The notes below the pieces were generated by a model. The model worked only from the letters and a program-made list of their open reading frames with translations, was not told the origin of the DNA and made no database searches. A DNA stretch of 38,172 nt, from contig DASTKT010000115.1 in assembly GCA_035715725.1 (NCBI GenBank), positions 1 to 38,172 on the forward strand, given 5' to 3'. The stretch is from JADGGV01 sp035715725 (lineage in GTDB: Bacteria > Gemmatimonadota > Gemmatimonadetes > Longimicrobiales > RSA9). Made by a program: the position numbers and the translations under genes. This document shows positions 30,005-38,172 of this stretch, one piece after another (the stretch's first letter is position 1; each line of letters begins with the position of its first letter).

Positions 30005-31402
30005 TCACTCCGTCTTCTCCCCTCCCCCGCCCGGCGCCCGCTTCACGTACACCGTCTTGATGTTCGCGAACTCGCGCAGCCCCTCGATGGCCAGCTCGCG
30101 GCCGTAGCCGGACTCCTTGACGCCGCCGAACGGGAGCCGCGGGTCCGAGGCGACCATGGCGTTGACGAACGTCATCCCGGCCTCGATCTCGTTCGCGAAG
30201 CGCTCGATCTCCGCCTCGTCGCGCGTCCAGACGCTGCTGCCGAGCCCGTAGATGCTCGCGTTCGCGCGGCGGATCGCCTCGTCGATGTCGCGGACGCGGA
30301 AGACGGAGGCGACGGGGGCGAAGATCTCCTCCGCCTCCGCCGGCGCGCCGTCGGGGACGTCCGCGAGCACGGTCGGCGCGTAGAACCAGCCGGGCCGGTC
30401 GAGCCGCTTCCCGCCCGTGAGCAGGCACGCGCCGGCCTTCACCGACTCGCTCACCTGCCGGTCCGTCGTCTGGAGGATCTGCTCCATGGCCAGCGGCCCG
30501 ACCTGCGTCGCGGGGTCCATCGGGTCGCCCACGCGCAGCGACTCCATCTCGTGCACGAAGCGCTCGAGGAACGCGTCGTAGACGGCCTGGTGCACGATGA
30601 AGCGCTTGGCGGCGATGCACGACTGGCCGTTGTTGATGACGCGGGCCTGGACCGCGATGCGGGCCGTCGCCTCGATGTCGGCGCTGGGCATGACGACGAA
30701 CGGGTCGCTCCCGCCCAGCTCGAGCACCGTCTTCTTGATGCGCTTCCCCGCCTGGCTCGCCACCGCGCTCCCCGCGGGCGTGCTCCCGGTCAGCGTCGCC
30801 GCGCGCACCCGCGCGTCGTCCAGCACGCGGCCGACGCGCGCCGAGCCGATGAGCAGCGACTGGAACTCGTCGCCATCGAAGCCGGCGCGCCGCAGCACGT
30901 CCTCGATGGCCAGCGCGCAGCCCGGCACGTTGGAGGCGTGCTTGAGCAGCCCCACGTTCCCGACGGTGAGCGCCGGCGCGGCGAAGCGGAAGACCTGCCA
31001 GAACGGGAAGTTCCACGGCATGATCGCGAGCACCGGCCCGATCGGCAGGTAGCGGACGAAGCTGCGGTCCGCCTCCGTCTCCACCACGCGGTCCGCCATC
31101 GCCTCCTCGCCGATCTCCGCGTAGTGGCGGCAGGCCTTCGCGCACTTCTGCGCCTCCGCCACCGCGGCGCCGATCGGCTTCCCCATCTCGCGCGTCATCA
31201 GCGCGCCGAGCCGCTCCGCTTCCCGCTCGAGGATGTCCGCCGCCCGCGACAGCTTCGCCGCCCGCTCCCGCAGCGGCGTGCGGCGGTAGCGCTGGAACGC
31301 CGCCTCCGCGCGCGCCAGCCGCCCCTCCAGCTCGTCGTCCGACAGCTCCTCGAACCGCTCCAGCTCCTCGCCCGTGGCGGGGTTCACGCTCTTCATCGAC
31401 AC
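30005..31402 (-). CDS. NAD(P)-dependent succinate-semialdehyde-type aldehyde dehydrogenase
   Basis: About 465 residues. GTG 31402 is preferred because GGAGGAGGGA lies six bases upstream; ATG 31396 is two codons on. Numbered from that ATG, landmarks are MKSVNPATGEEL at the start, Asn129 in MPWNFPFWQ, Lys152 in LLKHASNVPG, TLTGSTPAGSAV, the general base Glu226 in LELGGSDPFVV and the nucleophile Cys260 in NNGQSCIAAKRF. The NNGQSC form and MKSVNPATGEE start are typical of succinate-semialdehyde dehydrogenases of the GabD/YneI branch, which feed succinate to the TCA cycle. Substrate assignment is by family. It is separated by 303 bp from the ABC importer genes on the same strand. Confidence 0.9.
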   Translation of the reverse strand: MSMKSVNPATGEELERFEELSDDELEGRLARAEAAFQRYRRTPLRERAAKLSRAADILEREAERLGALMTREMGKPIGAAVAEAQKCAKACRHYAEIGEEAMADRVVETEADRSFVRYLPIGPVLAIMPWNFPFWQVFRFAAPALTVGNVGLLKHASNVPGCALAIEDVLRRAGFDGDEFQSLLIGSARVGRVLDDARVRAATLTGSTPAGSAVASQAGKRIKKTVLELGGSDPFVVMPSADIEATARIAVQARVINNGQSCIAAKRFIVHQAVYDAFLERFVHEMESLRVGDPMDPATQVGPLAMEQILQTTDRQVSESVKAGACLLTGGKRLDRPGWFYAPTVLADVPDGAPAEAEEIFAPVASVFRVRDIDEAIRRANASIYGLGSSVWTRDEAEIERFANEIEAGMTFVNAMVASDPRLPFGGVKESGYGRELAIEGLREFANIKTVYVKRAPGGGGEKTE

Positions 31403-31705
31403 GATGCTTCCCTCCTCCGGCTGGTCCCGACCCGGGGTCGCGCCCCCGCGCCGGCCATCCCGGCTCCATGGTCCCGCGCGCCGGCCACGCGGCCCCGCTT
31501 CACCCCCGCCGTCCACGCAGGCTCCCGCGCGCGCCCCCGCAGGCGCCCGCGCCCCGGCTCCGCGGCGAGCGCGCGCAAGTTCGTGGCCGCTCGTACCCCG
31601 CGAGGCGACGTCGAGCCACGCCCGCCCGCCGGGCGCCCGATACCGCACGCCGCGGAGCGCCCGGCGCCCCGCGCTCCGCCCGACACGCCCCGTTCCCGCG
31701 TCCCG
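31403..31705. other. Gene-free GC-rich spacer
   Basis: 303 bases between the ABC ATPase stop and the dehydrogenase start, both on the minus strand. I see no gene. It must contain the dehydrogenase promoter; short GC dyads such as GAGCGCCCGGCGCCCCGCGCTC near 31657-31678 could form a stem after the ABC operon, but no T-run follows. Confidence 0.35.
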
Positions 31706-32461
31706 CTACCCGCTCTCCGCCTCCGGCCCGAGCAGCAGCGCGCGCGTGGCCGGGGCGGCCGGCCGGCCGAGCACCTCCGCCGCCTCCCCCTGCTCGACGA
31801 GCACGCCATCCGCGAGCACGACGACGCGGTCCGCGGCCGCGCGCGCGAAGTCCACGTCGTGCGTGGCGACGAGGAGCCCGCGCCCCTGCCGCGCCAGCGC
31901 GCGCAGCGTCTCGCCGAGCGCGCCGCGCCGCGCCGGGTCGAGCGCCGACGTCGGCTCGTCCATGAGCAGCACCATCGGGTCCGGCGCCAGCGCCCGCGCG
32001 ATCGCCACGCGCTGCGCCTCGCCGCCCGAGAGCTGGCGCGGGTAGGCGCCCGCCCGCGCCGCGACGCCGAGCGCGTCCAGCAGCCCGCGCGCGACATCCT
32101 CGGCCCGCGCCCGGCTCCAGCCGAGCGCGTGCACCGGCGCGAGCGTCACGTTCTCCAGCGCCGTCAGGTGCTCGAACAGCGAATGCGCCTGGAACACCAT
32201 CCCGACCTTGCTGCGTAGCCCGCGCAGCCGCGACTCCGGCGGGACCGGCCCCGGCCGCAGCGCGAAGCCATCGACGGCGATGCGCCCGGCGCTGAACGGC
32301 TCGAGCGCCGCGACCGCGCGCAGCACCGTCGACTTCCCCGAGCCGGACGCGCCCATGAGCGCGCACAGCTCGCCGGCCGAGACCTCGAGGTCCACGCCGC
32401 GCAGCACCGCGCGCCCGCCGCGCTGCGCGTGCAGCCCGCGCACCTCGAGCGCGCCGCTCAC
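31706..32461 (-). CDS. Polar-amino-acid ABC transporter ATPase
   Basis: 251 residues from GTG 32461, which overlaps the permease stop by four bases (GTGA), so the genes are translationally coupled. Complete ATPase motifs: Walker A GASGSGKST, Q-loop VFQAHSLFEHLTALENVTLAPV, signature LSGGEAQRVAIARAL, Walker B MVLLMDEPTSALDP and the switch His in LLVATHDVDFA. The ENVTLAPV...MDEPTSALDP pattern is that of the GlnQ/HisP group, which drives uptake of polar amino acids. It is cytoplasmic and pairs with the binding-protein/permease fusion encoded just upstream. Confidence 0.92.
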   Translation of the reverse strand: MSGALEVRGLHAQRGGRAVLRGVDLEVSAGELCALMGASGSGKSTVLRAVAALEPFSAGRIAVDGFALRPGPVPPESRLRGLRSKVGMVFQAHSLFEHLTALENVTLAPVHALGWSRARAEDVARGLLDALGVAARAGAYPRQLSGGEAQRVAIARALAPDPMVLLMDEPTSALDPARRGALGETLRALARQGRGLLVATHDVDFARAAADRVVVLADGVLVEQGEAAEVLGRPAAPATRALLLGPEAESG

Positions 32462-33978
32462 GCCAGGCTCCAGCGCCGCTCGAGCCGGCGCGCGAAGCGC
32501 GACAGCGGGAGCGAGAACGCCAGGTAGACGATCGAGCAGAGGATGCCGGGCACCACCCAGCTCCCGACGTTCGTCGCGTAGATGGCCGTCTGCTTCGTCA
32601 GCTCGACCACCGTGATGACCGAGACGAGCGACGAGTCCTTGAGTAGCGCCACGAAGTCGTTCGTCATCGGCGCGAGCGCGAGCCGCAGCGCCTGCGGGCC
32701 GCGCACCAGGCGCAGGATCTTCGCCTCCGGCAGCCCCAGCGTGCGCGCGGCCTCGAGCTGCGAGCGCGGGATCGCCTCCAGCGCCGCGCGGTAGACCTCC
32801 GACTCGTACGCCGCGTAGTTCAGCCCCAGCCCGAGCACCGCGGCGAGGAACGCGGGAAGCCGCACGATGCCGGAGAGGCCGTAGTAGATGACGAAGAGCT
32901 GGAGCAGCACCGGCGTGCCGCGCGTCACCTCGACGTACGTGGCCAGCGCGCCACGCACGAGCGGCGGGCCGTAGACCCGCCCGGCGGCCACGACCGCGCC
33001 CGCGGCGACCGCCAGCGCCATGGCGAGGCAGGAGAGGAGGAGCGTGATCCCCGCCGCGCGCAGCAGCGCCGGCGCGTAGCCGAGGATCGCGCGGCCGCCC
33101 GCCGGCGCGGCCGCGCCGCCCGCGCGCGGCGCGGCCGCCAGCACGCGCTCGAAGAACCGGGCCTCGCCGTCGTTCCACACGCCCCAGCGCCGGAACGTCC
33201 GCTCCAGCGAGCCGTCGCGCATCCGCGCGCGCAGGATCGCGTCGACCGAGTCGCGGAGCGCGGCATCCCCGCGGGCCAGCACGCCGACGTAGTGCCCCGT
33301 CGCCACGGGCTCCGGCTGGATGACGAAGCCGCCGCCCCGGCGCAGCGCGCGCTGCGCGATGATGTCGTCGAGGAGGACGGCGTCGACGCGCCCCGCCACC
33401 AGGTCGCTGTAGGGATGGACGTCGTCGTCGTAGGAGACCGGGACCAGGCCGGAGCGCGCCTGCTCCTCGAGGAGGATGCGGTACGCCATGGTGGCGCCGA
33501 GCGTGGCGACGCGGTGGCCGGCGAGGTCCGCGAGGCGGCGGTAGCGGCCGCGGTCATCCGGCCGCACCGCGAGCACCTCGCGGAACTCGTAGTACGGGAT
33601 CGTGACCGCGTGGCGCGCTCTCAGCTCCGGCCGGTCCTCGACGCCGGAGAGGCCGATGTCGAAGTCGCCGCGCTCGACCGACGCCTCGATCGACGACCAC
33701 GCGACCTGCACGAAGCGCGGGTCGCGCCCCAGCCCGCGGGCCATCATCTCCGCGACCTCGACGTCGAAGCCGCGCATCCGCGCCGGGTCCGCCGGGTCCG
33801 CCTCGACGAACGGCGCGCCGCCCTCCGCGTCGCCACCCCAGCGGAACGGCGGCGGGGCGGCATCGCCGGCGGCGGCGGGTCGGCAGCCGGCGAGCGAAGC
33901 GCCGAGCGCGAGCGCAGCGGCCAGCGCAGCGGCCAGGCGGAGGGCCGGGCGGCCGGGGAGTCGGAGCGTCCCGATCAC
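32458..33978 (-). CDS. Fused amino-acid-binding lipoprotein and ABC permease
   Basis: 506 residues from GTG 33978, chosen because it yields a lipoprotein signal (GASLAGC, Cys32); no ribosome site is evident. Residues about 45-270 are a family 3 solute-binding domain (MRGFDVEVAEMMARGLG, GDFDIGLSGVEDRPELRA, YYEFREVLAVR, GRVDAVLLDDIIAQRAL, VGVLARGDAALRDSVDAIL). After a Gly/Ala linker, residues about 305-506 are a HisM/GlnP-type permease with RGTPVLLQLFVIYYG and the EAARTLGLPEAKILRLV coupling motif. The layout of lipidated N-terminus, outside binding domain and membrane part resembles GlnP-type fusions. With the coupled ATPase it makes a complete importer; the exact amino acid cannot be told. Confidence 0.9.
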   Translation of the reverse strand: MIGTLRLPGRPALRLAAALAAALALGASLAGCRPAAAGDAAPPPFRWGGDAEGGAPFVEADPADPARMRGFDVEVAEMMARGLGRDPRFVQVAWSSIEASVERGDFDIGLSGVEDRPELRARHAVTIPYYEFREVLAVRPDDRGRYRRLADLAGHRVATLGATMAYRILLEEQARSGLVPVSYDDDVHPYSDLVAGRVDAVLLDDIIAQRALRRGGGFVIQPEPVATGHYVGVLARGDAALRDSVDAILRARMRDGSLERTFRRWGVWNDGEARFFERVLAAAPRAGGAAAPAGGRAILGYAPALLRAAGITLLLSCLAMALAVAAGAVVAAGRVYGPPLVRGALATYVEVTRGTPVLLQLFVIYYGLSGIVRLPAFLAAVLGLGLNYAAYESEVYRAALEAIPRSQLEAARTLGLPEAKILRLVRGPQALRLALAPMTNDFVALLKDSSLVSVITVVELTKQTAIYATNVGSWVVPGILCSIVYLAFSLPLSRFARRLERRWSLA

Positions 33979-34007
33979 GTGGTGGTTTGCGGTGGGGGTG
34001 CGGGGGT

Positions 34008-34604
34008 TCAACTCCGGATCGGCAGCTCGTCGGGCGGCGGCAGCTCGACGCGCTCGTAGAGGTCGCCCAGCCGGAGCGTGCAGCCGATCGACTCGAGGGC
34101 CACCACGTGCTCCGGCGCGTTCAGCTCGGTCAGCACCCACCGCTCGCCCTGGCGGGCATAGTGCTCGACGCGCATGCGGTCCTGCGAGACCAGCACGTAC
34201 TCGCGCAGCGACGCGAGCCGGCGGTAGTGCGCGAACTTCTCCCCCCGGTCGTACCCCGCCGTGGACGGCGAGAGTACCTCGATGATCACGCCGGGACCGA
34301 GTAGCGTGTCGGCGTGCCGGTCCTCGAACGCCGGCGTGCCGCAGACCACCACCACGTCCGGGTAGGTGTAGAGCCCGGTGGGGCCGACCTTCACGCGCAT
34401 GGCGGAGGCGTACACCTCGCACGGGCGGCCGCCGAGCTGCCCGCTCAGCTCGCGACTCGCGTTGACCGTGATCACGTTGTGCGCGCGGCTCGCGCCCGTC
34501 ATCGCGTAGACGCGGCCGTTCACGTACTCGCTCCTGTACTCGGCGCTGCGCTCGCGCTCGAGGTACTCCCGCGGCGTGATCCGCGGCTCCGCCACGCTGG
34601 ACAT
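34008..34604 (-). CDS. Uma2 family (DUF820) putative nuclease
   Basis: 198 residues from ATG 34604. The typical start is visible (ITPREYLERERSAEYRSEYVNGRVYAMTGAS). The PD-(D/E)xK-like core is present: YPDVVVVCG (Asp), VIIEVLSPSTAGYDRGEKFAHYRRL (Glu, then Lys) and EYVLVSQDRMRVEHYAR. Uma2 proteins are abundant in cyanobacteria and some soil bacteria and resemble restriction-type nucleases, but no activity is established. The frame continues upstream through a CCCGAG hexamer repeat (Ser-Gly repeats), which is unlikely to be translated. It lies 29 bp upstream of the importer start on the same strand. Confidence 0.88.
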   Translation of the reverse strand: MSSVAEPRITPREYLERERSAEYRSEYVNGRVYAMTGASRAHNVITVNASRELSGQLGGRPCEVYASAMRVKVGPTGLYTYPDVVVVCGTPAFEDRHADTLLGPGVIIEVLSPSTAGYDRGEKFAHYRRLASLREYVLVSQDRMRVEHYARQGERWVLTELNAPEHVVALESIGCTLRLGDLYERVELPPPDELPIRS

Positions 34605-34686
34605 GCCCGCCTCCGGTGTCGAACCCTGATCTGGGCGTCGATGCCACCCAATATCGTATGAGGCGCGGTGACGCGCACCACACGAC

Positions 34687-34790
<104 letters not shown>

Positions 34791-34852
34791 GGCAGTTCGA
34801 ACGCGTCCGGCACCAGAGTTGCGCCCCGCGCCTCCGGAACCGGCTACACGGG

Positions 34853-35689
34853 ATGGGGTGGATGCGGGCGGTGGGGGTGCGGTGGACGGTGGGCGACGTG
34901 AGCCGCTTGGGCTACGAGGCGCTGTGCGCGTCGCTCCACGGCGCGGTCCGGACGTTCGGCCCGGAGGCGTCGTACGTCGTCGTCGTGAACACGGTGCCCG
35001 TGGAGCGGGCCCGCGAGCTCGCGGGCGACGTCCCGGACGGCGTCGAGTGGCTCGCCGCCTCCGGCGCGCTCCCCGACTGGCTGAGCCACCGGATCGACGC
35101 GGCCATGGCGGACGGCGCCGCCTGGAAGCTCGATCCCGTCCGCCTCTTCGCCGACCGCCTCGAGCTCGCGCTCGACAACGACTGCATCCTCTGGGACATG
35201 CCCCTCGCCATCCGCGAGTGGCTCGCCGGCGACGACGGCGCCGCCTGCGTCGTCGCCGAGGACGTCGCGCGCTGCTTCGGCCGCTTCCACGCCTGGGGCC
35301 CGCCCGAGCCGCGCAACGCCGGGATCCGCGGGCTCCCGCCCGGCGCCGGCTTCGAGCGCGAGCTGCGCCGGCTCCTCGAGGAGAGCGGCGTCACGCTGGC
35401 GTCGGAGCAGGACGAGCAGGGGCTCCAGGTCGCCGCGCTCTACCGTCTCGGCGGCGTCCGCGTCGTCGGCCTGGGCGACGTCGCCATCTGCTCCCCCTTC
35501 CCGCCGCACCGCCCCGAGCTCGGCCGCTGCGGCGGCCACTTCGTCGGCCTGAACGTCCGCTCGCTCCCCTGGCGCGTGCACGGCCGCCCCGCCGTCGAGC
35601 ACCTCCGCGACAACTGGCTCCGCCACCGCGCCGCCGTCTTCGCGCGCGTGGGGCTCCCCGCCGTCGCAGGCGACGAGGGCGGCGCCTGA
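34853..35689 (+). CDS. Unidentified protein with glycosyltransferase-like acidic motif
   Basis: 278 residues from ATG 34853 (a second ATG at 34862 is equally possible; no clear ribosome site). Globular alpha/beta composition: AVGVRWTVGDVSRLGYEALCASLHGAV, ASYVVVVNTVPVERA, then AWKLDPVRLFADRLELALDNDCILWDMP. The DND in the hydrophobic context ALDNDCILW, after a Lys-Leu-x-Pro helix, resembles the DxD region of GT-A nucleotide-sugar transferases, and the N-terminal strand could be the first Rossmann strand. I do not recognise a family; the GT reading is tentative. It is divergent from the Uma2 gene and followed by the TPR frame. Confidence 0.7.
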   Translation: MGWMRAVGVRWTVGDVSRLGYEALCASLHGAVRTFGPEASYVVVVNTVPVERARELAGDVPDGVEWLAASGALPDWLSHRIDAAMADGAAWKLDPVRLFADRLELALDNDCILWDMPLAIREWLAGDDGAACVVAEDVARCFGRFHAWGPPEPRNAGIRGLPPGAGFERELRRLLEESGVTLASEQDEQGLQVAALYRLGGVRVVGLGDVAICSPFPPHRPELGRCGGHFVGLNVRSLPWRVHGRPAVEHLRDNWLRHRAAVFARVGLPAVAGDEGGA

Positions 35690-35746
35690 GCGGCCGGACG
35701 CCGCGCCGGCGTTGCGCCACTTCGTGCGGATGGGGCCGGGCCGCTC

Positions 35747-36709
35747 GTGCGGGCGCCGACGGCGGACCTCGAGGCGCACGACCTCCTCCTGCGCGCCGGT
35801 GACCTCTACTACCGGTTCACCGAGCGCGACCTGCGGCGCAGCATCGAGCTCTACCAGGCCGCGCTCGCCCGGGACTCCACCCTGGCCGCCGCGTGGGCCG
35901 GCATCGCCGGCGCGTGGTGCTGGCTCGCGGACGACTGGCTCCCGCCGCGCGAGGCGTATCCGCGGGCGAAGGCCGCAGCGCTCCGGGCGATCGCCCTCGA
36001 TCCGGCGCTCGCCGCGGGGCACAGCGCGCTCGGCGTCGTACGGATGCTCTACGAGTGGGACGCCGCCGGCGCCGAGCGGGAGATCGGCCGCGCCGTGTCG
36101 CTCGATTCCGCGCGCGGCGCCGCCTCCTACGACTACGGCGAGCTGCTCGACCTCCTCGGCCGGACCGATTCCGCCGTCGCGTACCTGCGCCGCGCCAGGT
36201 CGGTGAACCCGCTCGACCCGCAGGTCACCACCCGACTCGGCGATTTCCTGGCGCACGCCGGCCGGTACGCCGAGGCGATGGCCGAGTACCGCCAGGCCCT
36301 CGAGCTGGAGCCGGCCCACTCCCTCGCCCTGATCGGCATGGCGGACGTCCTGCTCCGCCACGGCAAGCCGGAGGAGGCGCTGGCCGTCCTCGGGCGAGCG
36401 CCCGAGATGGGGGCCCGGGTCCGCGTCGCGCTCGCCCGCACCTACGCGGCGCTCGGCCGCCGCGCCGAGGCCGGGCGCATCGCGCGGGAGCTCGAGCGGA
36501 CGGCCCGCAGCCGGAATGTGCGGGCGGACGGCCCCGCCATCGTCTACGCCGCGCTCGGGGACCGCGATGCCGCGTTCCGCTGGCTCGAGCGCGCGTACCG
36601 CGACCGCTCCGCCTCCCTCGTCCTGAACGCGCGGTCCGACGTGTTCGCTCCCCTCCACGCGGACCCGCGCTGGCCGGCGCTGCTCCGCCGGGTCGGCTTC
36701 ATCCGCTGA
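35747..36709 (+). CDS. TPR protein, probably 5'-truncated remnant of a larger regulator
   Basis: 320 residues from GTG 35747, no ribosome site. The sequence is TPR throughout: DLRRSIELYQAALARDSTLAAAWAGIAGAW, YPRAKAAALRAIALDPALAAGHSALGVV, AEREIGRAVSLDSARGAASYDYGELLDLLGR, YAEAMAEYRQALELEPAHSLALIGMADVLLRHGKPEEALAVL. The opening (PTADLEAHDLLLRAGDLYYR) corresponds to the point where the TPR half begins in long bacterial proteins that carry a winged-helix or kinase domain at the N-terminus, and those N-terminal domains are absent. The frame is open back to the stop of the preceding gene (35689) with the same phase. It could be a decayed gene or a stand-alone TPR protein. Confidence 0.65.
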   Translation: MRAPTADLEAHDLLLRAGDLYYRFTERDLRRSIELYQAALARDSTLAAAWAGIAGAWCWLADDWLPPREAYPRAKAAALRAIALDPALAAGHSALGVVRMLYEWDAAGAEREIGRAVSLDSARGAASYDYGELLDLLGRTDSAVAYLRRARSVNPLDPQVTTRLGDFLAHAGRYAEAMAEYRQALELEPAHSLALIGMADVLLRHGKPEEALAVLGRAPEMGARVRVALARTYAALGRRAEAGRIARELERTARSRNVRADGPAIVYAALGDRDAAFRWLERAYRDRSASLVLNARSDVFAPLHADPRWPALLRRVGFIR

Positions 36710-36758
36710 TCGCGGGACCGGGCGCGGGGCGCTGTCTCGGGCCGGCGCCGACGGGTCC

Positions 36759-36808
36759 GAGGCACGCCGAGGGCCGCCGAGGCACGCCGAGGCACGCCGG
36801 GGGCCGCA
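36759..36808. repeat. 10-bp tandem repeat, five copies
   Basis: Units GAGGCACGCC, GAGGGCCGCC, GAGGCACGCC, GAGGCACGCC and GGGGGCCGCA follow one another exactly in register. It lies in the 133-bp space between the convergent TPR and lipoprotein genes. Confidence 0.8.
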
Positions 36809-36842
36809 CGCCGCCGCGGCCGCCCGGCCGCTCGCGCGCCCG

Positions 36843-37544
36843 TCAGTCTTCGAAGCCGAGCACCTGACTCGACGTCGCGATGACGGCTCCGCCGGTGCGT
36901 ACGAGGCTTATCGTGAGCAGGTGGATGCCGGTAGCGTAGACGCGCTGCCCGGCCGCATCCCGCGCGTCGGACCTGATGGTCGCCCGGAAGCGCTGCGACG
37001 TCCCGGGAGGCGCCGGCGGGGATGTCGCGAGGCCGACGCCGTCGAGGATGATCACGGCGTTGGCGTCCAGCGTCTCGGGCACGGTCACGGATGCCGTGAC
37101 GGTGACCGTACCCCGGACATGAGCCGGATCCACCGGCCGGCCCGCGGCGTCGCTCAGGGAATCGATGACGAGGTACGGGCCCCGCTCCTCGCAGCACGGC
37201 ATCGTGGCAATGAAGACGTGCACGAGCATCGAGTCCCGGGCCGCCGGGAACCCGTCGGCCACCGCCTGGATCATCGCCGCGCCGGGCGCCACGGCGGTCA
37301 TCGTCCCCGTCGCATCGACCCGCACCGTGCCGGCGTCGGAGCTGGAGAAGCTCACCGGAGTCGCGGCGGGAGCGTACAGCAGCACCATGTCCACCCGGCG
37401 GCTGGATCCCAGCGCGAGCGACACGCTGTCGAAGACGAGGTCGAGCCGGGGCGGCGGTGCGGCGGGCTCACGCCCGCACCCGGATGCCAGGGCCGCCAGG
37501 AGCGTGAGGAGGCAACTGCGGATTCGAACAATGGCAGCGTTCAT
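36843..37544 (-). CDS. Small lipoprotein with Ig-like (BIG2-type) segment
   Basis: 233 residues from ATG 37544, with AGGAG about six bases upstream. Lipoprotein signal: RIRSCLLTLLAALASGC, Cys23 in LASGC. The middle (about 40-100) has BIG2 features (VSFSSSDAGTVRVDATGTMTAVAPGAAMIQAVADG), followed by a CC pair (MPCCEERGPYLVIDS) and a beta-rich C-terminal domain (GTVTVTASVTVPETLDANAVIILDGV, GIHLLTISLVRTGG). It is probably an outer-leaflet or periplasm-facing lipoprotein of unknown role. Its Ig-like style resembles the large secreted protein at 17879-20002. The next gene upstream on this strand is 100 bp away. Confidence 0.8.
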   Translation of the reverse strand: MNAAIVRIRSCLLTLLAALASGCGREPAAPPPRLDLVFDSVSLALGSSRRVDMVLLYAPAATPVSFSSSDAGTVRVDATGTMTAVAPGAAMIQAVADGFPAARDSMLVHVFIATMPCCEERGPYLVIDSLSDAAGRPVDPAHVRGTVTVTASVTVPETLDANAVIILDGVGLATSPPAPPGTSQRFRATIRSDARDAAGQRVYATGIHLLTISLVRTGGAVIATSSQVLGFED

Positions 37545-37644
37545 CGACCGCTCCTGTCTCGGGTTCGCTCGACCGTCCGGAATCCGGGGTCGACCTCCTG
37601 TGGGCGCCCCACGAGCGCCCGGCACGTCCGCCGTGCTCTGCCCG

Positions 37645-38136
37645 CTACGGAGGGTCGGGAAGCTCGGTCCATTCTCTGATCCTGACGGCCCGCCAGTGCG
37701 GCCGGGTTCGCTTCGCACCGAAAACGGCGCCGACCAGCCCACCGACGGGCGCGCCGAGGACAAGCGCGGCGAGGTTGTTCCACTCGTCGTTCTCGTAGGT
37801 GGCGTCCGCCCACACCTTCAGGGCGGCGAAACCCGCCACCCCGCCGAGGACGAACCCCAGAGCGCCCGCCTGGCTCCTGGTCAGACCGGTCGACACCTCG
37901 ATCGCGCCGATCTGACGACGGCGGATCGCAAACTCCTCCGAGGCCGTGGTTCGGATCGAAAGCCCGCCGGTATCGATCGCGGTGAGGCGGCCACGCAGCC
38001 AGTCCGCTCGGCTGTTCGGCGCTGCGATACGAACATCGCGCCGGAGCAGAAGCTCGCGCGCCGACAACGTGTCCTGCGCGTGAAGGGGCGCCGACGCGGC
38101 GATGCCGGCGATCATGACGCCGCAGACCGGTAGCAT
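37645..38136 (-). CDS. Exported or membrane-associated small protein of unknown function
   Basis: 163 residues from ATG 38136 (GGGAGG just upstream; a GTG at 38139 is adjacent, and the frame is open to the window edge). Signal peptide MLPVCGVMIAGIAASAPLHAQD. The mature part has DWLRGRLTAIDTGGLSIRT, a beta-barrel-like segment, and two Gly/Ala-rich hydrophobic stretches (AGALGFVLGGVAGFAALKV and LAALVLGAPVGGLVGAVFGA) like those of glycine-zipper proteins. It ends with WRAVRIREW. This small-protein type is common in Gemmatimonadota-like genomes, but I cannot name a family. Confidence 0.75.
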   Translation of the reverse strand: MLPVCGVMIAGIAASAPLHAQDTLSARELLLRRDVRIAAPNSRADWLRGRLTAIDTGGLSIRTTASEEFAIRRRQIGAIEVSTGLTRSQAGALGFVLGGVAGFAALKVWADATYENDEWNNLAALVLGAPVGGLVGAVFGAKRTRPHWRAVRIREWTELPDPP

Positions 38137-38172
38137 CACCCTCCCGCGCCTCAGATGCCGCTCCCCAGAACA

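Overview
This is a very GC-rich (about 70-75 % by eye) bacterial chromosome segment with long genes, strong third-position G/C bias and long mirror reading frames on the opposite strand. The gene set (orphan MacB/FtsX-type permease of the ADOP kind, Ig-like secreted proteins, small lipoproteins, clade II NirK, Uma2 protein, GC-rich intergenic hairpins) suggests a Gemmatimonadota-like or related soil bacterium. The phylum is an inference from gene style, not from a marker gene. I saw no rRNA, tRNA, CRISPR, transposase or phage gene.

Layout. 1-5812: the 5' part of a LuxR-associated helical-repeat regulator, a ketopantoate-reductase-family enzyme, a secreted OmpA-family protein and an orphan ABC permease. 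6240-11330: a soluble PAS-GAF-GAF histidine kinase, a lipoprotein, a small methyltransferase and a DUF1003 membrane protein. 11331-12324: about 1 kb without genes, filled with nested GC-rich inverted repeats. 12325-17955: the standout gene, one 1876-residue polypeptide that carries a SEDS (FtsW/RodA-like) polymerase core followed by a class-B-like penicillin-binding transpeptidase, that is, both halves of a peptidoglycan synthase in one chain, with an extra N-terminal membrane and extracytoplasmic module. It converges on, and overlaps by 77 bp, a two-gene unit of a secreted Ig-like-repeat protein and a single-span membrane protein.

21440-29028: a small membrane protein; a tightly overlapping operon of two CoA-transferase subunits and a two-domain VOC (ring-cleavage-dioxygenase-like) protein, probably for an aromatic or ring-derived acyl-CoA; a denitrification operon nirK - outer-membrane porin - nirV-like gene; and a divergent GNAT acetyltransferase preceded by a small coupled reading frame. 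29029-30004 holds an inverted repeat of nearly 900 bp. 30005-33978: a succinate-semialdehyde-type dehydrogenase and a polar-amino-acid ABC importer in which the binding lipoprotein and permease are fused. 34008-38136: a Uma2-family protein, a hexanucleotide repeat, an unidentified protein with a GT-like acidic motif, a TPR protein that looks 5'-truncated, and two small exported proteins.

Two themes stand out. First, the single-chain SEDS-transpeptidase. Second, intergenic spaces repeatedly occupied by related long hairpins: two of them share a core but have different arms, and two others share an arm sequence.
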